Assembly: GCF_028276765.1 (NCBI RefSeq)
Contig: NZ_JAPYVU010000014.1
Coordinates: 1-36,652 of the forward strand
From: Sulfurihydrogenibium sp.
GTDB lineage: Bacteria; Aquificota; Aquificia; Aquificales; Hydrogenothermaceae
Direction of reading: 5' to 3'
DNA: 36,652 nucleotides
The notes beneath the pieces were generated by a model that saw only the letters and a list, made by a program, of their open reading frames with translations, had not been told where the DNA came from and ran no database searches. Made by a program: the position numbers and the translations under genes. Positions 1-10,243 of this stretch are shown here, one piece after another. How positions within the stretch are numbered: the stretch's first letter is position 1; each line of letters begins with the position of its first letter.

Positions 1-370
1 TCCATTTTCTTTTACCATGGTACAAGACAATGTTAATTATTGGTGGATATTCTTCATACTCTCCCGTTTCTTCCCATAATACGCCATTATAGTATAAAAG
101 CTGGCTTGGTAGGTTTTTATCTATGTATGATTTGTGTTCAAAGATGATTCTTAAAAAGCTTTTTTCGTTTTCTATTTTACATTCATACAAAAGGTCAAGA
201 AGTGATTTTCCAATCTTCTGTGAGTATTTTTCACTGTTTAATAATCTTATACTTTCTAAGTCTATCTTTTGAGATAGCTCTGGATAAAATATATCAAGCA
301 GGCTCTTAACTCTCTTTGGCTCAGAAAACATCTGTTTAAAAAATTGGTCGTGAGGCTGCAAGTCACTCAT
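1..370 (-). CDS. Rpn-family PD-(D/E)XK nuclease / transposase_31-like protein, 5' part only
   Basis: The gene runs off the left edge; 123 codons are visible and no stop is met. The protein starts MSDLQPHDQFFKQMFSEPKR and later has SLLDLLYECK, IIFEHKSYID and a YHG..W stretch, the usual order in the Rpn (recombination-promoting nuclease, PF04754 'transposase_31') family. The PD-(D/E)XK-type catalytic residues are probably D59 and E78-H-K80; many relatives have EHQ at the last motif. Family members are RecA-independent recombination nucleases or phage-defence factors, often multicopy and mobile. The start is ATG with AAGGAT about 8 bases upstream, 19 bases after the yajC stop, so it is likely cotranscribed with alaS and yajC. 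The family call is from motifs; the function here is inferred. Confidence 0.72.
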   Translation of the reverse strand, partial: MSDLQPHDQFFKQMFSEPKRVKSLLDIFYPELSQKIDLESIRLLNSEKYSQKIGKSLLDLLYECKIENEKSFLRIIFEHKSYIDKNLPSQLLYYNGVLWEETGEYEEYPPIINIVLYHGKRKW

Positions 371-389
371 TAAGTTAAATCCTTAAACC

Positions 390-695
390 CTATCCCTTTT
401 CTTCCTGTGATGCTGCTTCCTCTTGATAGTAAGAAGCTATTGATGGCTTTAAAACTTTTATTATACAGCCTTCACAAACTTTTAATGAAATAGTTTTTTC
501 TTCAATGTTTTTTATCTCTCCAATAATCCCGCCGGTTGTGATTACTTTATCACCTTTTTTTAGGTTCTTTAAAAACTCCTCATGTTTTTTTCTCTGCTGT
601 TGCTGTGGTCTTAAAATTAAAAAATAGAATATACCAACAAATAAAACCATCCATATTATAGCACTTATTAAACCACCCATTGGATCACCTTGCAT
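390..695 (-). CDS. yajC: Sec translocon accessory protein YajC
   Basis: YajC is a single-span inner-membrane protein that works with SecDF to assist Sec-dependent export. The 101-residue product has a hydrophobic segment at about residues 9-29 ending in FLILRPQQQQRKKHEEF, then KKGDKVITTGGIIGEI, which is the conserved cytoplasmic part of the family. Length is normal. The start is well defined: AAGGAGGT lies 7 bases before the ATG and overlaps the alaS stop codon, which is only 12 bases away, so translation is probably coupled to alaS. No secD or secF is visible on this side of the operon; the next gene downstream is an Rpn-type nuclease. Confidence 0.93.
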   Translation of the reverse strand: MQGDPMGGLISAIIWMVLFVGIFYFLILRPQQQQRKKHEEFLKNLKKGDKVITTGGIIGEIKNIEEKTISLKVCEGCIIKVLKPSIASYYQEEAASQEEKG

Positions 696-707
696 AAAAA
701 TACCTCC

Positions 708-3371
<2,664 letters not shown>

Positions 3372-3377
3372 TTAAAA

Positions 3378-3388
3378 ATTATAGCATA
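3378..3388 (-). promoter_or_regulatory. Probable extended -10 promoter for alaS
   Basis: On the minus strand this reads TATGCTATAAT, an ideal TATAAT with the TGn extension, about 40 bases upstream of the alaS start. No good -35 is present. The same 11-mer or a one-base variant precedes the HerA gene, ahcY and the IS1595-like wreck, so this looks like a house promoter style. The site lies inside the 60-base divergent region, so it also sits just ahead of the start of the plus-strand gene at 3399. Confidence 0.5.
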
Positions 3389-3398
3389 TGGAAGAAAT

Positions 3399-5837
3399 AT
3401 GATAAATATAAAGCCCTTAGAAAAGACCGCCTTAATACACAACGGTCAGGAGATAAGCTATAAATCTTTATCAGAAAATATAAAAAAATATTCAAATATA
3501 TTAGATATAAACCCAGAAGATAAAGTAGCTATTTTTAGCGAAAATAGACCAGAGTGGATCTATGCCTTTTTTGCAGTTTGGGAAAGGTGTGGAGTAAACG
3601 TCCCGATAGATTTTATGTCTTCAGAAGATGAACTTTTTTACATACTAAACGACAGCAAGCCAGTATGCATTTTTACATCTAAAAATAATAAAGAAAAAGT
3701 TTTAAATGTGAAGCTAAAGCTTGATTATGATATTAAAGTTTTGGTTTTTGAAGAGATTGATTTTAGCAGTCAGATTTTTGAAAATAAAGAATATAAAAAG
3801 CTTGAAGAAGATTTAGCTGTAATACTCTACACTTCCGGAACTACAGGACAGCCGAAAGGTGTAATGCTTAGCTATAAAAATCTACTATCTAACATAAAAA
3901 GCATAGAAAAAGTAGAGATTGCAAACTCTCAAGATTCAACCCTTGCGATACTACCATTTCATCATTCTTATCCTTTGATGGTTTCCGTGCTCATACCTCT
4001 TCATCTTGGTGCTACGATTGTTTTTCTTGATGAGCTATCTCCACAGGATATTTTAGATAAGCTAAAAAAATACAAGATTACTATTCTTATAGGCGTACCC
4101 AGGCTGTATGCTCTTTTTCATAAAAGGATTTTTGATAAAATCAACGAAGATTTTTTTATAAAAACAGTTTTTAAACTTTGTAAAAAAATTAACAACCAAA
4201 CACTTAGTAAAATAGTTTTTAAAAGAGTGCATGATATTTTTGGTGGAAATATAAAGTATTTTGTTTCAGGTGGTGCAAAGCTTGATTTAGATATTGCAAA
4301 AGATTTTCATGCTCTTGGATTTAAGATTATTGAAGGATATGGACTAACAGAGACGTCTCCTATCGTATCATTCAATCCACCATACAAAATTAAACTTGGC
4401 TCGGCAGGAAAGCCAATAGAAGGTGTACAAGTAAAAATAGAAGACGATGAAATTCTTGTTAAAGGTGATAATGTTTTTGCTGGATATTTAAATAAGATTG
4501 AAGAAACAAAGAAAGCATTTAAAAATGGCTATTTTATGACGGGAGACCTTGGATATCTTGATGAAGAAGGTTATCTTTATATAACAGGAAGGAAAAAAGA
4601 GATCATAGTTTTACCAAATGGAAAAAACATCAACCCAGAAGAAATAGAGAACATAATTCTTAAAAATTTTGATATTGTAAAAGAGATAGCAGTAATTCAA
4701 AAAGATAATCAGCTTTTTGCTATTATTTATCCAGATTTTGAAGTTGTAAAGAAAAGAAACATTGTAAACCTTGAAGAGACAATAAAATGGAATGTGATTG
4801 ATAAATACAATCAAACTGCCGTCAGCTATAAAAAAATTGGCGGTTTTAAGATTGTAAATACCGAACTTCCAAAAACAAGGCTTGGAAAAATCAGAAGATT
4901 TATGCTTAATCAATTTCTTGAAAAACAAGAAAAGCCAGCAGTCAAAGAAGAGCCAAAAACTCAAACTTACAATATCTTAAAAGAATACTTAGAAAAATAC
5001 ACGAATCTAAGCGTATGTCCGGACTCTCACATAGAGATAGACCTTGGGCTTGATTCTCTTGGAAAAATAGAGTTTTTAACATTCATAGAAAGCACATTTG
5101 GAATAAAGCTTGATGAAAAGGATTTAATAGAAAATCCAACCGTTAAAAAATTGTCATGCTTTATAGATGAGAAAAAACAAAAGATAGAAATTTCAGAAAC
5201 AGATTGGAAGAAGATTTTAAGCGGGCCGGTAAGCTTTGAATTAAAAGAAGGATATTTGACAATCATAAAACCAATTTTAAAGCTGTATTTCAAGCTTTAT
5301 AACAACTTAGAAATAAAAGGTATAGAAAATATTCCAAATCAGCCAGTTATATTTGCTCCAAACCATCAAAGCTATCTCGATGGATTTTTAATCGTTGCAT
5401 CCCTTCCAAACCACATACTTAAAAAAACGTACTTCTTAGCAGAAGAGGCTTATTTTAATACGTCATTTAGAAGGTGGATTGCGAGAAATTTTAATATCAT
5501 AACTGTAAACGTTAATAAAGATTTAAAAGGCTCATTGATTAAATCAGCCTATGCTCTTAAAAATGGGAAAAACGTTGTTATTTTTCCAGAAGGTGCAAGA
5601 ACAAGAGATGGTAAATTACTACCGTTTAAAAAAGGTTTTGCTATTTTATCAAAAGAGTTAGACACTCCGGTTGTTCCAGTAGTAATAAAAGGTGCCTTTG
5701 AAAGTCTTCCGATATATAAATCTCTTCCAAGTCCTTTCAAGATATCAGTAGAATTTTTAAAACCTGTGTATCCAGAAAATAAAAGCTACGATGAGATAGT
5801 AAAAATCGTTTATGATGAGATTTCAAAGAAGTTGTAA
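3399..5837 (+). CDS. Three-domain acyl-activating enzyme: AMP-ligase, acyl carrier domain, PlsC acyltransferase
   Basis: The 812-residue protein has three parts. Residues 1-505 are an ANL-family adenylate-forming ligase: P-loop LYTSGTTGQPKG (143-153), GYGLTETSP (313-321), TGDLGY (381-386) and the catalytic lysine K497 in RLGKIRR. Residues about 525-595 are an acyl carrier domain with the phosphopantetheine serine S553 in LGLDSLGK. Residues about 610-812 are a PlsC-type acyltransferase with NHQSYLDG (H656, D661) and FPEGARTR (729-735). The arrangement suggests that a fatty acid is activated, loaded onto the internal carrier and passed to lysophospholipid or glycerol phosphate, as in Aas-type acyl recycling, but with a built-in carrier. 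Substrate is not determinable. GGAAG lies close before the ATG. The gene is divergent from alaS. Confidence 0.85.
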   Translation: MINIKPLEKTALIHNGQEISYKSLSENIKKYSNILDINPEDKVAIFSENRPEWIYAFFAVWERCGVNVPIDFMSSEDELFYILNDSKPVCIFTSKNNKEKVLNVKLKLDYDIKVLVFEEIDFSSQIFENKEYKKLEEDLAVILYTSGTTGQPKGVMLSYKNLLSNIKSIEKVEIANSQDSTLAILPFHHSYPLMVSVLIPLHLGATIVFLDELSPQDILDKLKKYKITILIGVPRLYALFHKRIFDKINEDFFIKTVFKLCKKINNQTLSKIVFKRVHDIFGGNIKYFVSGGAKLDLDIAKDFHALGFKIIEGYGLTETSPIVSFNPPYKIKLGSAGKPIEGVQVKIEDDEILVKGDNVFAGYLNKIEETKKAFKNGYFMTGDLGYLDEEGYLYITGRKKEIIVLPNGKNINPEEIENIILKNFDIVKEIAVIQKDNQLFAIIYPDFEVVKKRNIVNLEETIKWNVIDKYNQTAVSYKKIGGFKIVNTELPKTRLGKIRRFMLNQFLEKQEKPAVKEEPKTQTYNILKEYLEKYTNLSVCPDSHIEIDLGLDSLGKIEFLTFIESTFGIKLDEKDLIENPTVKKLSCFIDEKKQKIEISETDWKKILSGPVSFELKEGYLTIIKPILKLYFKLYNNLEIKGIENIPNQPVIFAPNHQSYLDGFLIVASLPNHILKKTYFLAEEAYFNTSFRRWIARNFNIITVNVNKDLKGSLIKSAYALKNGKNVVIFPEGARTRDGKLLPFKKGFAILSKELDTPVVPVVIKGAFESLPIYKSLPSPFKISVEFLKPVYPENKSYDEIVKIVYDEISKKL

Positions 5838-5905
5838 TTCTCGAGATATGCATTTCACTTTCTTTATCATTTTGTGCCAGCCTGAAATTGTAGAATAACA
5901 ACGTT

Positions 5906-5923
5906 AATTTTTAGAACAGTCTC
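5906..5923. repeat. Orphan type 1 miniature-element end
   Basis: AATTTTTAGAACAGTCTC matches the right end of the type 1 miniature elements described at 7939-8091 (GATTTTTGGAACAGCCTC) with few differences, but no element body precedes it. It lies between the acyltransferase gene and the GGDEF remnant and may mark an old rearrangement that removed the rest of the GGDEF gene. Confidence 0.4.
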
Positions 5924-5936
5924 AATCTTTAGATAA

Positions 5937-6020
5937 TTAGATGTAATAAATAAAGCAGATGAAGCTCTTTATGCAGCCAAAAGCAAAGGAAGAAATAGAT
6001 TTGAGGTTAGCTATTACTGA
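5937..6020 (+). pseudogene. C-terminal remnant of a GGDEF (diguanylate cyclase) gene
   Basis: The plus strand reads LDVINKADEALYAAKSKGRN followed by RFEVSYY and a TGA stop. The ADEALY.AK..GRNR stretch is the highly conserved last helix and strand of GGDEF domains. The frame is closed by TAA at 5934-5936, no start is present and no upstream GGDEF sequence exists: the preceding 100 bases are non-coding. So this is the tail of a cyclic-di-GMP synthase gene whose body was deleted or moved. Its last codons overlap the 3' end of cinA on the other strand, so the remnant may persist partly because cinA lies across it. Confidence 0.75.
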
Positions 6021-7209
6021 TTAAATAAAGTCGAATTAAATTTAATGCAAACTGAGAAATGTATAATCTAACATCATTTCTACTTCCTTGATAAATCTCT
6101 TTATAAACCTTTGTTTCTTTACCATCTGTAAAACCTATATAATGAAGGCCAAGAGGCTTGCCAGGAGATTCGCCGGATGGACCTGCTATCCCTGTATCGC
6201 TTACAGCCAAATCAGAATTTATTAAATTTCTAACTCCTTCGACCATCTGCTTTGCAACAGGCTCACTAACAGCACCAAAATTTTTAATATCTTCTTCATT
6301 TACTTTTAACAAATTGATTTTAACCTCATTGGCATAAGAAACAATTCCACCTAAAACATACTCAGAAGAACCCGGCACGTTAACAAGACGGGAAACTATC
6401 AATCCACCCGTAGAAGACTCAGCCGTTGCAACAGTCTTTTTATTTTCTCTAAGTAGCTTACCGACTACTTCTTCCATCTCTAAATTATCTTCTGCATATA
6501 TAAAAGTACCAAGCCTGTCTTTTATTTTTTTCTCTTTTTCTTTAAAACTTTCAAAATTTGTATCATATAAAAATACATCAATACCTTTTGGAGAAAAGTT
6601 ATAGCTTAAATCTTTCATATCATTTAGAAGATAGTTTAAATCAGGCTCTTTTATTCCAAAAACTCTAAAAAGCTTTGTGTATCTTTTTTTCTCAATTATA
6701 TTAAGCATCTCAAGTGCTTTATAAAACATTGGCTCCATTTCTGATGGAACACCCGGCAGAGCTATAACTGCTTTTTTTACATCATCTAAAACTTTTATAA
6801 ATCCTACCGCCCTACCAACTGGATTTTCAATAATGGCAGAACCATACGGAATCTTTGCCATACTTTTTCTTTCTTCTGTTATCTCTACATTGTTTGATTT
6901 GTAATATGCTTTTAATTTATTTAACCATTCTTCGCTGTATATTAATGGAACTCCTATTGCTTCTGAAACAGCTATTCTTGTGTTATCATCTGTTGTTGGT
7001 CCAAGTCCACCGGAAATAAAAACTAAATCAGCCCTATCTAAAGCAAACTTTATATAATTTACTAATTCGTAATTAGAGTCTGGAGAGATGATTATACCTT
7101 GAACGTCAACGCCTCTTTCAAAAAGATTTTTTGCTATAAATAAGCCGTTTTTATCTTGCTTTCTTCCTTGAACAAATTCAGAACCTGTAATGATTATAAT
7201 GGCTTTCAT
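6007..7209 (-). CDS. cinA: CinA-like protein: MoCF domain plus nicotinamide-nucleotide amidase domain
   Basis: CinA proteins join an N-terminal molybdopterin-binding-like COG1058 domain, often an ADP-ribose or NMN-related pyrophosphatase, to a C-terminal PncC domain that deamidates NMN to nicotinic acid mononucleotide for NAD recycling. The 400-residue length is full. The N-terminal domain shows ISGGLGPTTDD (65-75) and ALPGVPSEMEP (150-160). The C-terminal domain begins near residue 250 with TAESSTGG (262-269), the amidase active-site motif, then NVPGSSEYVLGG and DTGIAGPSG. The start is ATG with a weak GGA. It lies 3 bases downstream of the lipoprotein gene, implying coupling. Despite the name, a role in competence is not implied. 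Confidence 0.92.
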   Translation of the reverse strand: MKAIIIITGSEFVQGRKQDKNGLFIAKNLFERGVDVQGIIISPDSNYELVNYIKFALDRADLVFISGGLGPTTDDNTRIAVSEAIGVPLIYSEEWLNKLKAYYKSNNVEITEERKSMAKIPYGSAIIENPVGRAVGFIKVLDDVKKAVIALPGVPSEMEPMFYKALEMLNIIEKKRYTKLFRVFGIKEPDLNYLLNDMKDLSYNFSPKGIDVFLYDTNFESFKEKEKKIKDRLGTFIYAEDNLEMEEVVGKLLRENKKTVATAESSTGGLIVSRLVNVPGSSEYVLGGIVSYANEVKINLLKVNEEDIKNFGAVSEPVAKQMVEGVRNLINSDLAVSDTGIAGPSGESPGKPLGLHYIGFTDGKETKVYKEIYQGSRNDVRLYISQFALNLIRLYLISNS

Positions 7210-7212
7210 TTT

Positions 7213-7632
7213 TTATTCCAAGTATCTATTTATTTTAATAACTACGTTTTTACTTCCGGATTTTACTACTATTGGTTCACTTTCACAGCTGTTGGAGCTT
7301 TCCATAGGATTTCCGGACTTTGAAACCTTTGCATAAACAATAAGCTCTCCGTTAAATTCTTTATACAAATCTTCTATTATAACATCAGCAGGTGTAAGCT
7401 TGAATTTGTATTCTTTATCGTTAAATTTAATCTTCTTTACAGCTAAAGGCTGCGGAGAAACACCTTTTCTAACTATTAAAAACAGTGTCCCTTTACATTT
7501 ATCTTTTAAACTATCATCAACTATAACTTTTCCTTCAATTTTATTTTGGTCTATAAAGTATGCTTCTGACGGTAGTTTTTGACAGGAAGCTAAAAAAAGA
7601 CTCGTTAATATAAAAGTTAAAAATTTAATCAA
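7213..7632 (-). CDS. Lipoprotein resembling the C-terminal domain of cytochrome c biogenesis factor CcmI
   Basis: A 139-residue lipoprotein. The signal peptide MIKFLTFILTSLFLASCQK has a lipobox (LASC, C17). The mature part contains GTLFLIVRKG, QPLAVKKIKF, YKFKLTPADVI and AKVSKSGNPM. This order resembles the C-terminal periplasmic domain of CcmI/CycH, in which a 'vfi.AR', 'PLAv' and 'kSG.a' pattern recurs. If right, it is a free-standing copy of that domain, perhaps assisting apocytochrome handling. The start is TTG, with AAGGAG seven bases upstream; no ATG fits. It is followed after 3 bases by cinA. The family match is from memory of the pattern and needs a profile search. Localisation as a lipoprotein is firm. 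Confidence 0.6.
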   Translation of the reverse strand: MIKFLTFILTSLFLASCQKLPSEAYFIDQNKIEGKVIVDDSLKDKCKGTLFLIVRKGVSPQPLAVKKIKFNDKEYKFKLTPADVIIEDLYKEFNGELIVYAKVSKSGNPMESSNSCESEPIVVKSGSKNVVIKINRYLE

Positions 7633-7928
7633 ATTTAAAGCTCCTTGTAAATCTATGCTTAATGATATTTTATCATATAGTTTATGTTGCTGTAGATTGA
7701 GTAATAAGATGTGAGAAGTGAAATGTTAAAAAAGTTATTCATAATGATAGAGTAAGCAAATTATTAAACTTTGGAAATGAGAAATTGGAAATTTTTACAA
7801 AATTTAGAATGAGACTTTTAGATTAAAGCTGTCATAATGAAACACGGACTGGTTATTAAAGATCAGAAAAAGAATTGTATTTTCTCCCTTCAACCAACAA
7901 AGAATTTATTATCCTTTCTAATATCATC
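7633..7928. other. Gene-free stretch before a miniature element
   Basis: No convincing gene is present. The plus strand keeps a short open stretch near 7735-7820 without start or family resemblance. At 7706-7725 there is AAGATGTGAGAAGTGAAATG, which resembles the repetitive filler at 36288-36320. The lipoprotein promoter must lie in the right-hand side of this region as read on the minus strand, but no strong hexamers stand out. Confidence 0.4.
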
Positions 7929-7938
7929 GTGAGTAAGC

Positions 7939-8091
7939 GAGGTTGTTCTAAGATTCTCGTAAACTTACCTTTCCGTGTCATCCCGAGGCTGTAAGCCGAA
8001 GGATCTCTTTTTTGATTTTTTGACTTGAAAAGAAAAACATGAGATTCTTCGCTTCGCTCAGAATGACAATTTTGATTTTTGGGACAGCCTC
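7939..8091 (+). repeat. Type 1 miniature element (intact reference copy) with 10-bp target duplication
   Basis: A 153-bp element bounded by inverted ends GAGGTTGTTCT and, on the other strand, GAGGCTGTCCCAAAAATC. It is flanked by the exact 10-bp direct repeat GTGAGTAAGC at 7929-7938 and 8092-8101, the mark of transposition. Inside are two palindromes: one around CATCCCGAGGCTGTAAGCC, ending GAAGGATC, and one around GATTCTTCGCTTCGCTCAG, ending AATGAC. They are separated by an AT-rich stretch. There is no coding potential. Related copies lie at 15061, 26760, 28664, 28835, 30760, 31360, 32350 and 36043. Confidence 0.85.
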
Positions 8092-8200
8092 GTGAGTAAG
8101 CTTATTTTAGAAAAACAATGATTGTTTAGTACAAGAATTACTTGTTCATAAATGAATTTTAAGTGTGAAACTTAGACGTTTTGTTTAAAAAGGATTTAAA

Positions 8201-8226
8201 ATAAAAAAGGGGGCTTTTGCCCCCCC
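8201..8226 (-). terminator. Intrinsic terminator of the two-component / exported-protein operon
   Basis: On the minus strand the stem GGGGGC/GCCCCC (8219-8224 with 8209-8214) closes a 4-base loop and is followed by six T residues. It sits 10 bases after the stop of the Lys/Ala-rich protein and is the only strong terminator in the operon that begins at 10892. Confidence 0.85.
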
Positions 8227-8235
8227 TTGAAGAGA

Positions 8236-8448
8236 TTATTGTTTGTTTTCTTCTTTCTTTTCTACTTTCTTAGCAGCTTTTTTCTTTTTAACAACTTTTT
8301 TAGCTGGAGCTTTTTTCTCTTCTTTAGCTGGAGCTGCTGCTTCTTGTTTTGCTCCTTCTGCTGGAGCTGCTGCTTTTTCTTCAGCCATTGCTGCGAATCC
8401 CATTCCGAACACTGCTACTGAGAGTGCTGATAATACTAATTTTTTCAT
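8236..8448 (-). CDS. Small exported Ala/Lys-rich protein
   Basis: A 70-residue protein with a clear signal peptide, MKKLVLSALSVAVFGMGFAA, and a likely cleavage after AMA at residues 20-22. The mature part, about 48 residues, is almost entirely A, P, E and K: an Ala/Pro/Glu segment followed by a Lys-rich tail with KKVVKKKKAAKK. It is likely disordered and strongly basic at its C-terminus. AGGAGGT lies 5 bases before the ATG, a strong start. It follows the lipoprotein gene by 30 bases and precedes a strong terminator. No family is recognised. Low-complexity basic periplasmic proteins such as acid-shock protein Asr are a loose analogy, and envelope, polyanion or metal interaction is speculation. 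Confidence 0.75.
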   Translation of the reverse strand: MKKLVLSALSVAVFGMGFAAMAEEKAAAPAEGAKQEAAAPAKEEKKAPAKKVVKKKKAAKKVEKKEENKQ

Positions 8449-8478
8449 GTTACACCTCCTATAAAAATTTTAATAAAA

Positions 8479-8766
8479 TTATTTTCCTGCTGGTACAGCT
8501 GGTTGTTCAGCTGGTTTTTGTTCGCCTGCTGGAGCTGCTTGTTGTTCAGCTGGTTTTTGCTCTCCTGCTGGTGCAGCTTGTTGCTCTCCACCTTGTGCAG
8601 GTGCAGCTTGTTGAGCTGGTTGTTGTTCAGCTGGTGCTGGAGCTGCTGGTTGTGCAGCTGGAGCTGCTTGTTGTTCAGCTGGTTGTTGTTCTTCTTTCTT
8701 TTGGCAGCTGAAAAGTAAAGATGTTGATAATACAGCTGCTACTGTTCCAAGTACTAATTTTTTCAT
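8479..8766 (-). CDS. Small Gln/Ala/Pro-rich lipoprotein
   Basis: A 95-residue protein with signal MKKLVLGTVAAVLSTSLLFS and lipobox LFSC (C21). The mature part is low complexity, built from repeats of the type AEQQAAPAGEQKP; the GEQKPAEQ.A.PAG unit occurs twice near the C-terminus. It is probably a disordered, membrane-anchored tether or spacer. The start is ATG with AGGAGG nine bases upstream. It shares the opening MKKLVL with the neighbouring Ala/Lys-rich protein, so both may be recently evolved or paralogous in their signal peptides. It lies 73 bases after the histidine kinase stop, on the same strand. No family is recognised. The repeats make it prone to length change between strains. Confidence 0.75.
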   Translation of the reverse strand: MKKLVLGTVAAVLSTSLLFSCQKKEEQQPAEQQAAPAAQPAAPAPAEQQPAQQAAPAQGGEQQAAPAGEQKPAEQQAAPAGEQKPAEQPAVPAGK

Positions 8767-8839
8767 TCCTTATAACCTCCTTTTTAATTTATCACCAAAT
8801 ATTTTATTCTAATAAAATTACACAAATATTAAATAAAGA

Positions 8840-10243
8840 TTACAAATTTGTAATTTTGCCAAAAGTAATCTCAAAAGTTGTTCCTTCATTTTCTTTGCTA
8901 AATACCTTAATTTCTGCCGAGTGTCTATCTAAAACTGCCTTAACAAGACTTAAACCAAGGCCGCTTCCCATGTATATTCCCCGGCTTTCATCAGCTCTAT
9001 AAAACTTATCAAAAATCTTATCTAATTTATCCTCCGGAATACCTATCCCTGTATCAGAAATAATTAGTATTACTTTGTCTTCAATTTCTTTAAGCTTTAT
9101 GAAAATCTTTCCATCTTGTTTATTAAACTTAATGGCATTATCCAATAAATTTGCTATTGCTCTGCTAAGATATTTTTCATCACCCAAAATGTAGATATCT
9201 TCGTCTACTTCCATTTCTATTTTTATTCCTTTTGTTAGTGCATAGTCTTTAAACAATGAATATAAATTTTTGATAATTTTTGATAAGTTTACCTTTTCCA
9301 TTGAGAGCTGAAATGTTCCGGATTCAAGTTTTGAGATAGTAAGAAGGTCTGCTATCATTTGATTTAAAGACTCTGTTTCTTCAATGATATAGACTAATAA
9401 ATCTGAACATTCTTTACTGACTTTGTTTTTCATTAGCATGTTTTCAGATGCCGCTCTTATTCTTGCGATTGGTGTTTTAAGGTCGTGGGCTATGCTTTCT
9501 GTAGTTTCTTTTAAGGTTTTTACAAGAATTTCTATTCTATCTAAAAGATTATTAATAACTACTGCTAAATCATCCAACTCATCTCCGGCTTGAGAAACAG
9601 GAACTCTTTTCTCTAATTTCATACTGGTAGATAGCTCTTTTGCAGTGTTTGAAATTCTTTTGATTTTTCTTGTGATTGAGTTTGCTATTAAAAATCCACC
9701 AATTAATGATAATAAAAACACAATAATTCCAGAATTATAGAAGATGCTTAAGAGTCTGTTCAAAAGCCTGTTTTTATCATGTTTAGATTTTCCGATTACT
9801 AACGTGTATTTTGGAGAGAGCTTATAGATGATGATATGGAAGTCATCTAAGGATACAATTTCATATTTATCCGGAGTTAGTTTTTTATAGTTTTCTAAGT
9901 TTATCACTATATTTTGTGTATGAATAAGTGTATTTGTGTTTAATATAATACTACCTTTATTATCGTAGATTTTAAAAAATTCATCTTTATTATTTATAAT
10001 TTCAGCTTCTTTTAGGATTTGCTTTTTCAGTCCATTTATCCCTTCCTGCTTGAATAGAATTTTATAAGATTTTGCCTTTTCTGTAATCTCTTGTTTTATT
10101 TTATCATCAAGATAGATTTCAAAAAATGAGTAAACTGTAAAAAATGAAGCTATTAATGATAGTAAAAGTAAAGTTGAATATAGGAGTGTTATTTTAATTC
10201 CAATTTTATTGACAGTTTTAGTTAGCTTTAAGAACATAACCAA
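8840..10243 (-). CDS. Membrane sensor histidine kinase
   Basis: A class I sensor kinase of about 465 residues. A membrane helix at about 18-40, a periplasmic sensor loop at 41-168 with no recognised domain, a second helix at about 171-190, then a HAMP region. The HisKA motif is SIAHDLKTPIAR, with the phospho-accepting H253. The ATPase domain shows NLLDNAIKFN (N box, N368), DTGIGIP, FDKFYRAD and GSGLGLSLVK. It should autophosphorylate and pass phosphate to the response regulator encoded just upstream. The reading frame overlaps the regulator gene by 26 bases. The start may be TTG at 10243 or ATG at 10237; neither has a good Shine-Dalgarno sequence, so coupling is likely. The stimulus is unknown. 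Confidence 0.93.
   Translation of the reverse strand: MVMFLKLTKTVNKIGIKITLLYSTLLLLSLIASFFTVYSFFEIYLDDKIKQEITEKAKSYKILFKQEGINGLKKQILKEAEIINNKDEFFKIYDNKGSIILNTNTLIHTQNIVINLENYKKLTPDKYEIVSLDDFHIIIYKLSPKYTLVIGKSKHDKNRLLNRLLSIFYNSGIIVFLLSLIGGFLIANSITRKIKRISNTAKELSTSMKLEKRVPVSQAGDELDDLAVVINNLLDRIEILVKTLKETTESIAHDLKTPIARIRAASENMLMKNKVSKECSDLLVYIIEETESLNQMIADLLTISKLESGTFQLSMEKVNLSKIIKNLYSLFKDYALTKGIKIEMEVDEDIYILGDEKYLSRAIANLLDNAIKFNKQDGKIFIKLKEIEDKVILIISDTGIGIPEDKLDKIFDKFYRADESRGIYMGSGLGLSLVKAVLDRHSAEIKVFSKENEGTTFEITFGKITNL

Noticed and set aside
8227-8718. Several plus-strand frames rich in Leu, Phe, Cys and Ser opposite the two small exported proteins
   Set aside because: They are low-complexity mirror images of the Ala/Gln/Lys-rich genes, lack ribosome sites, and the minus-strand products have proper signal peptides and starts.
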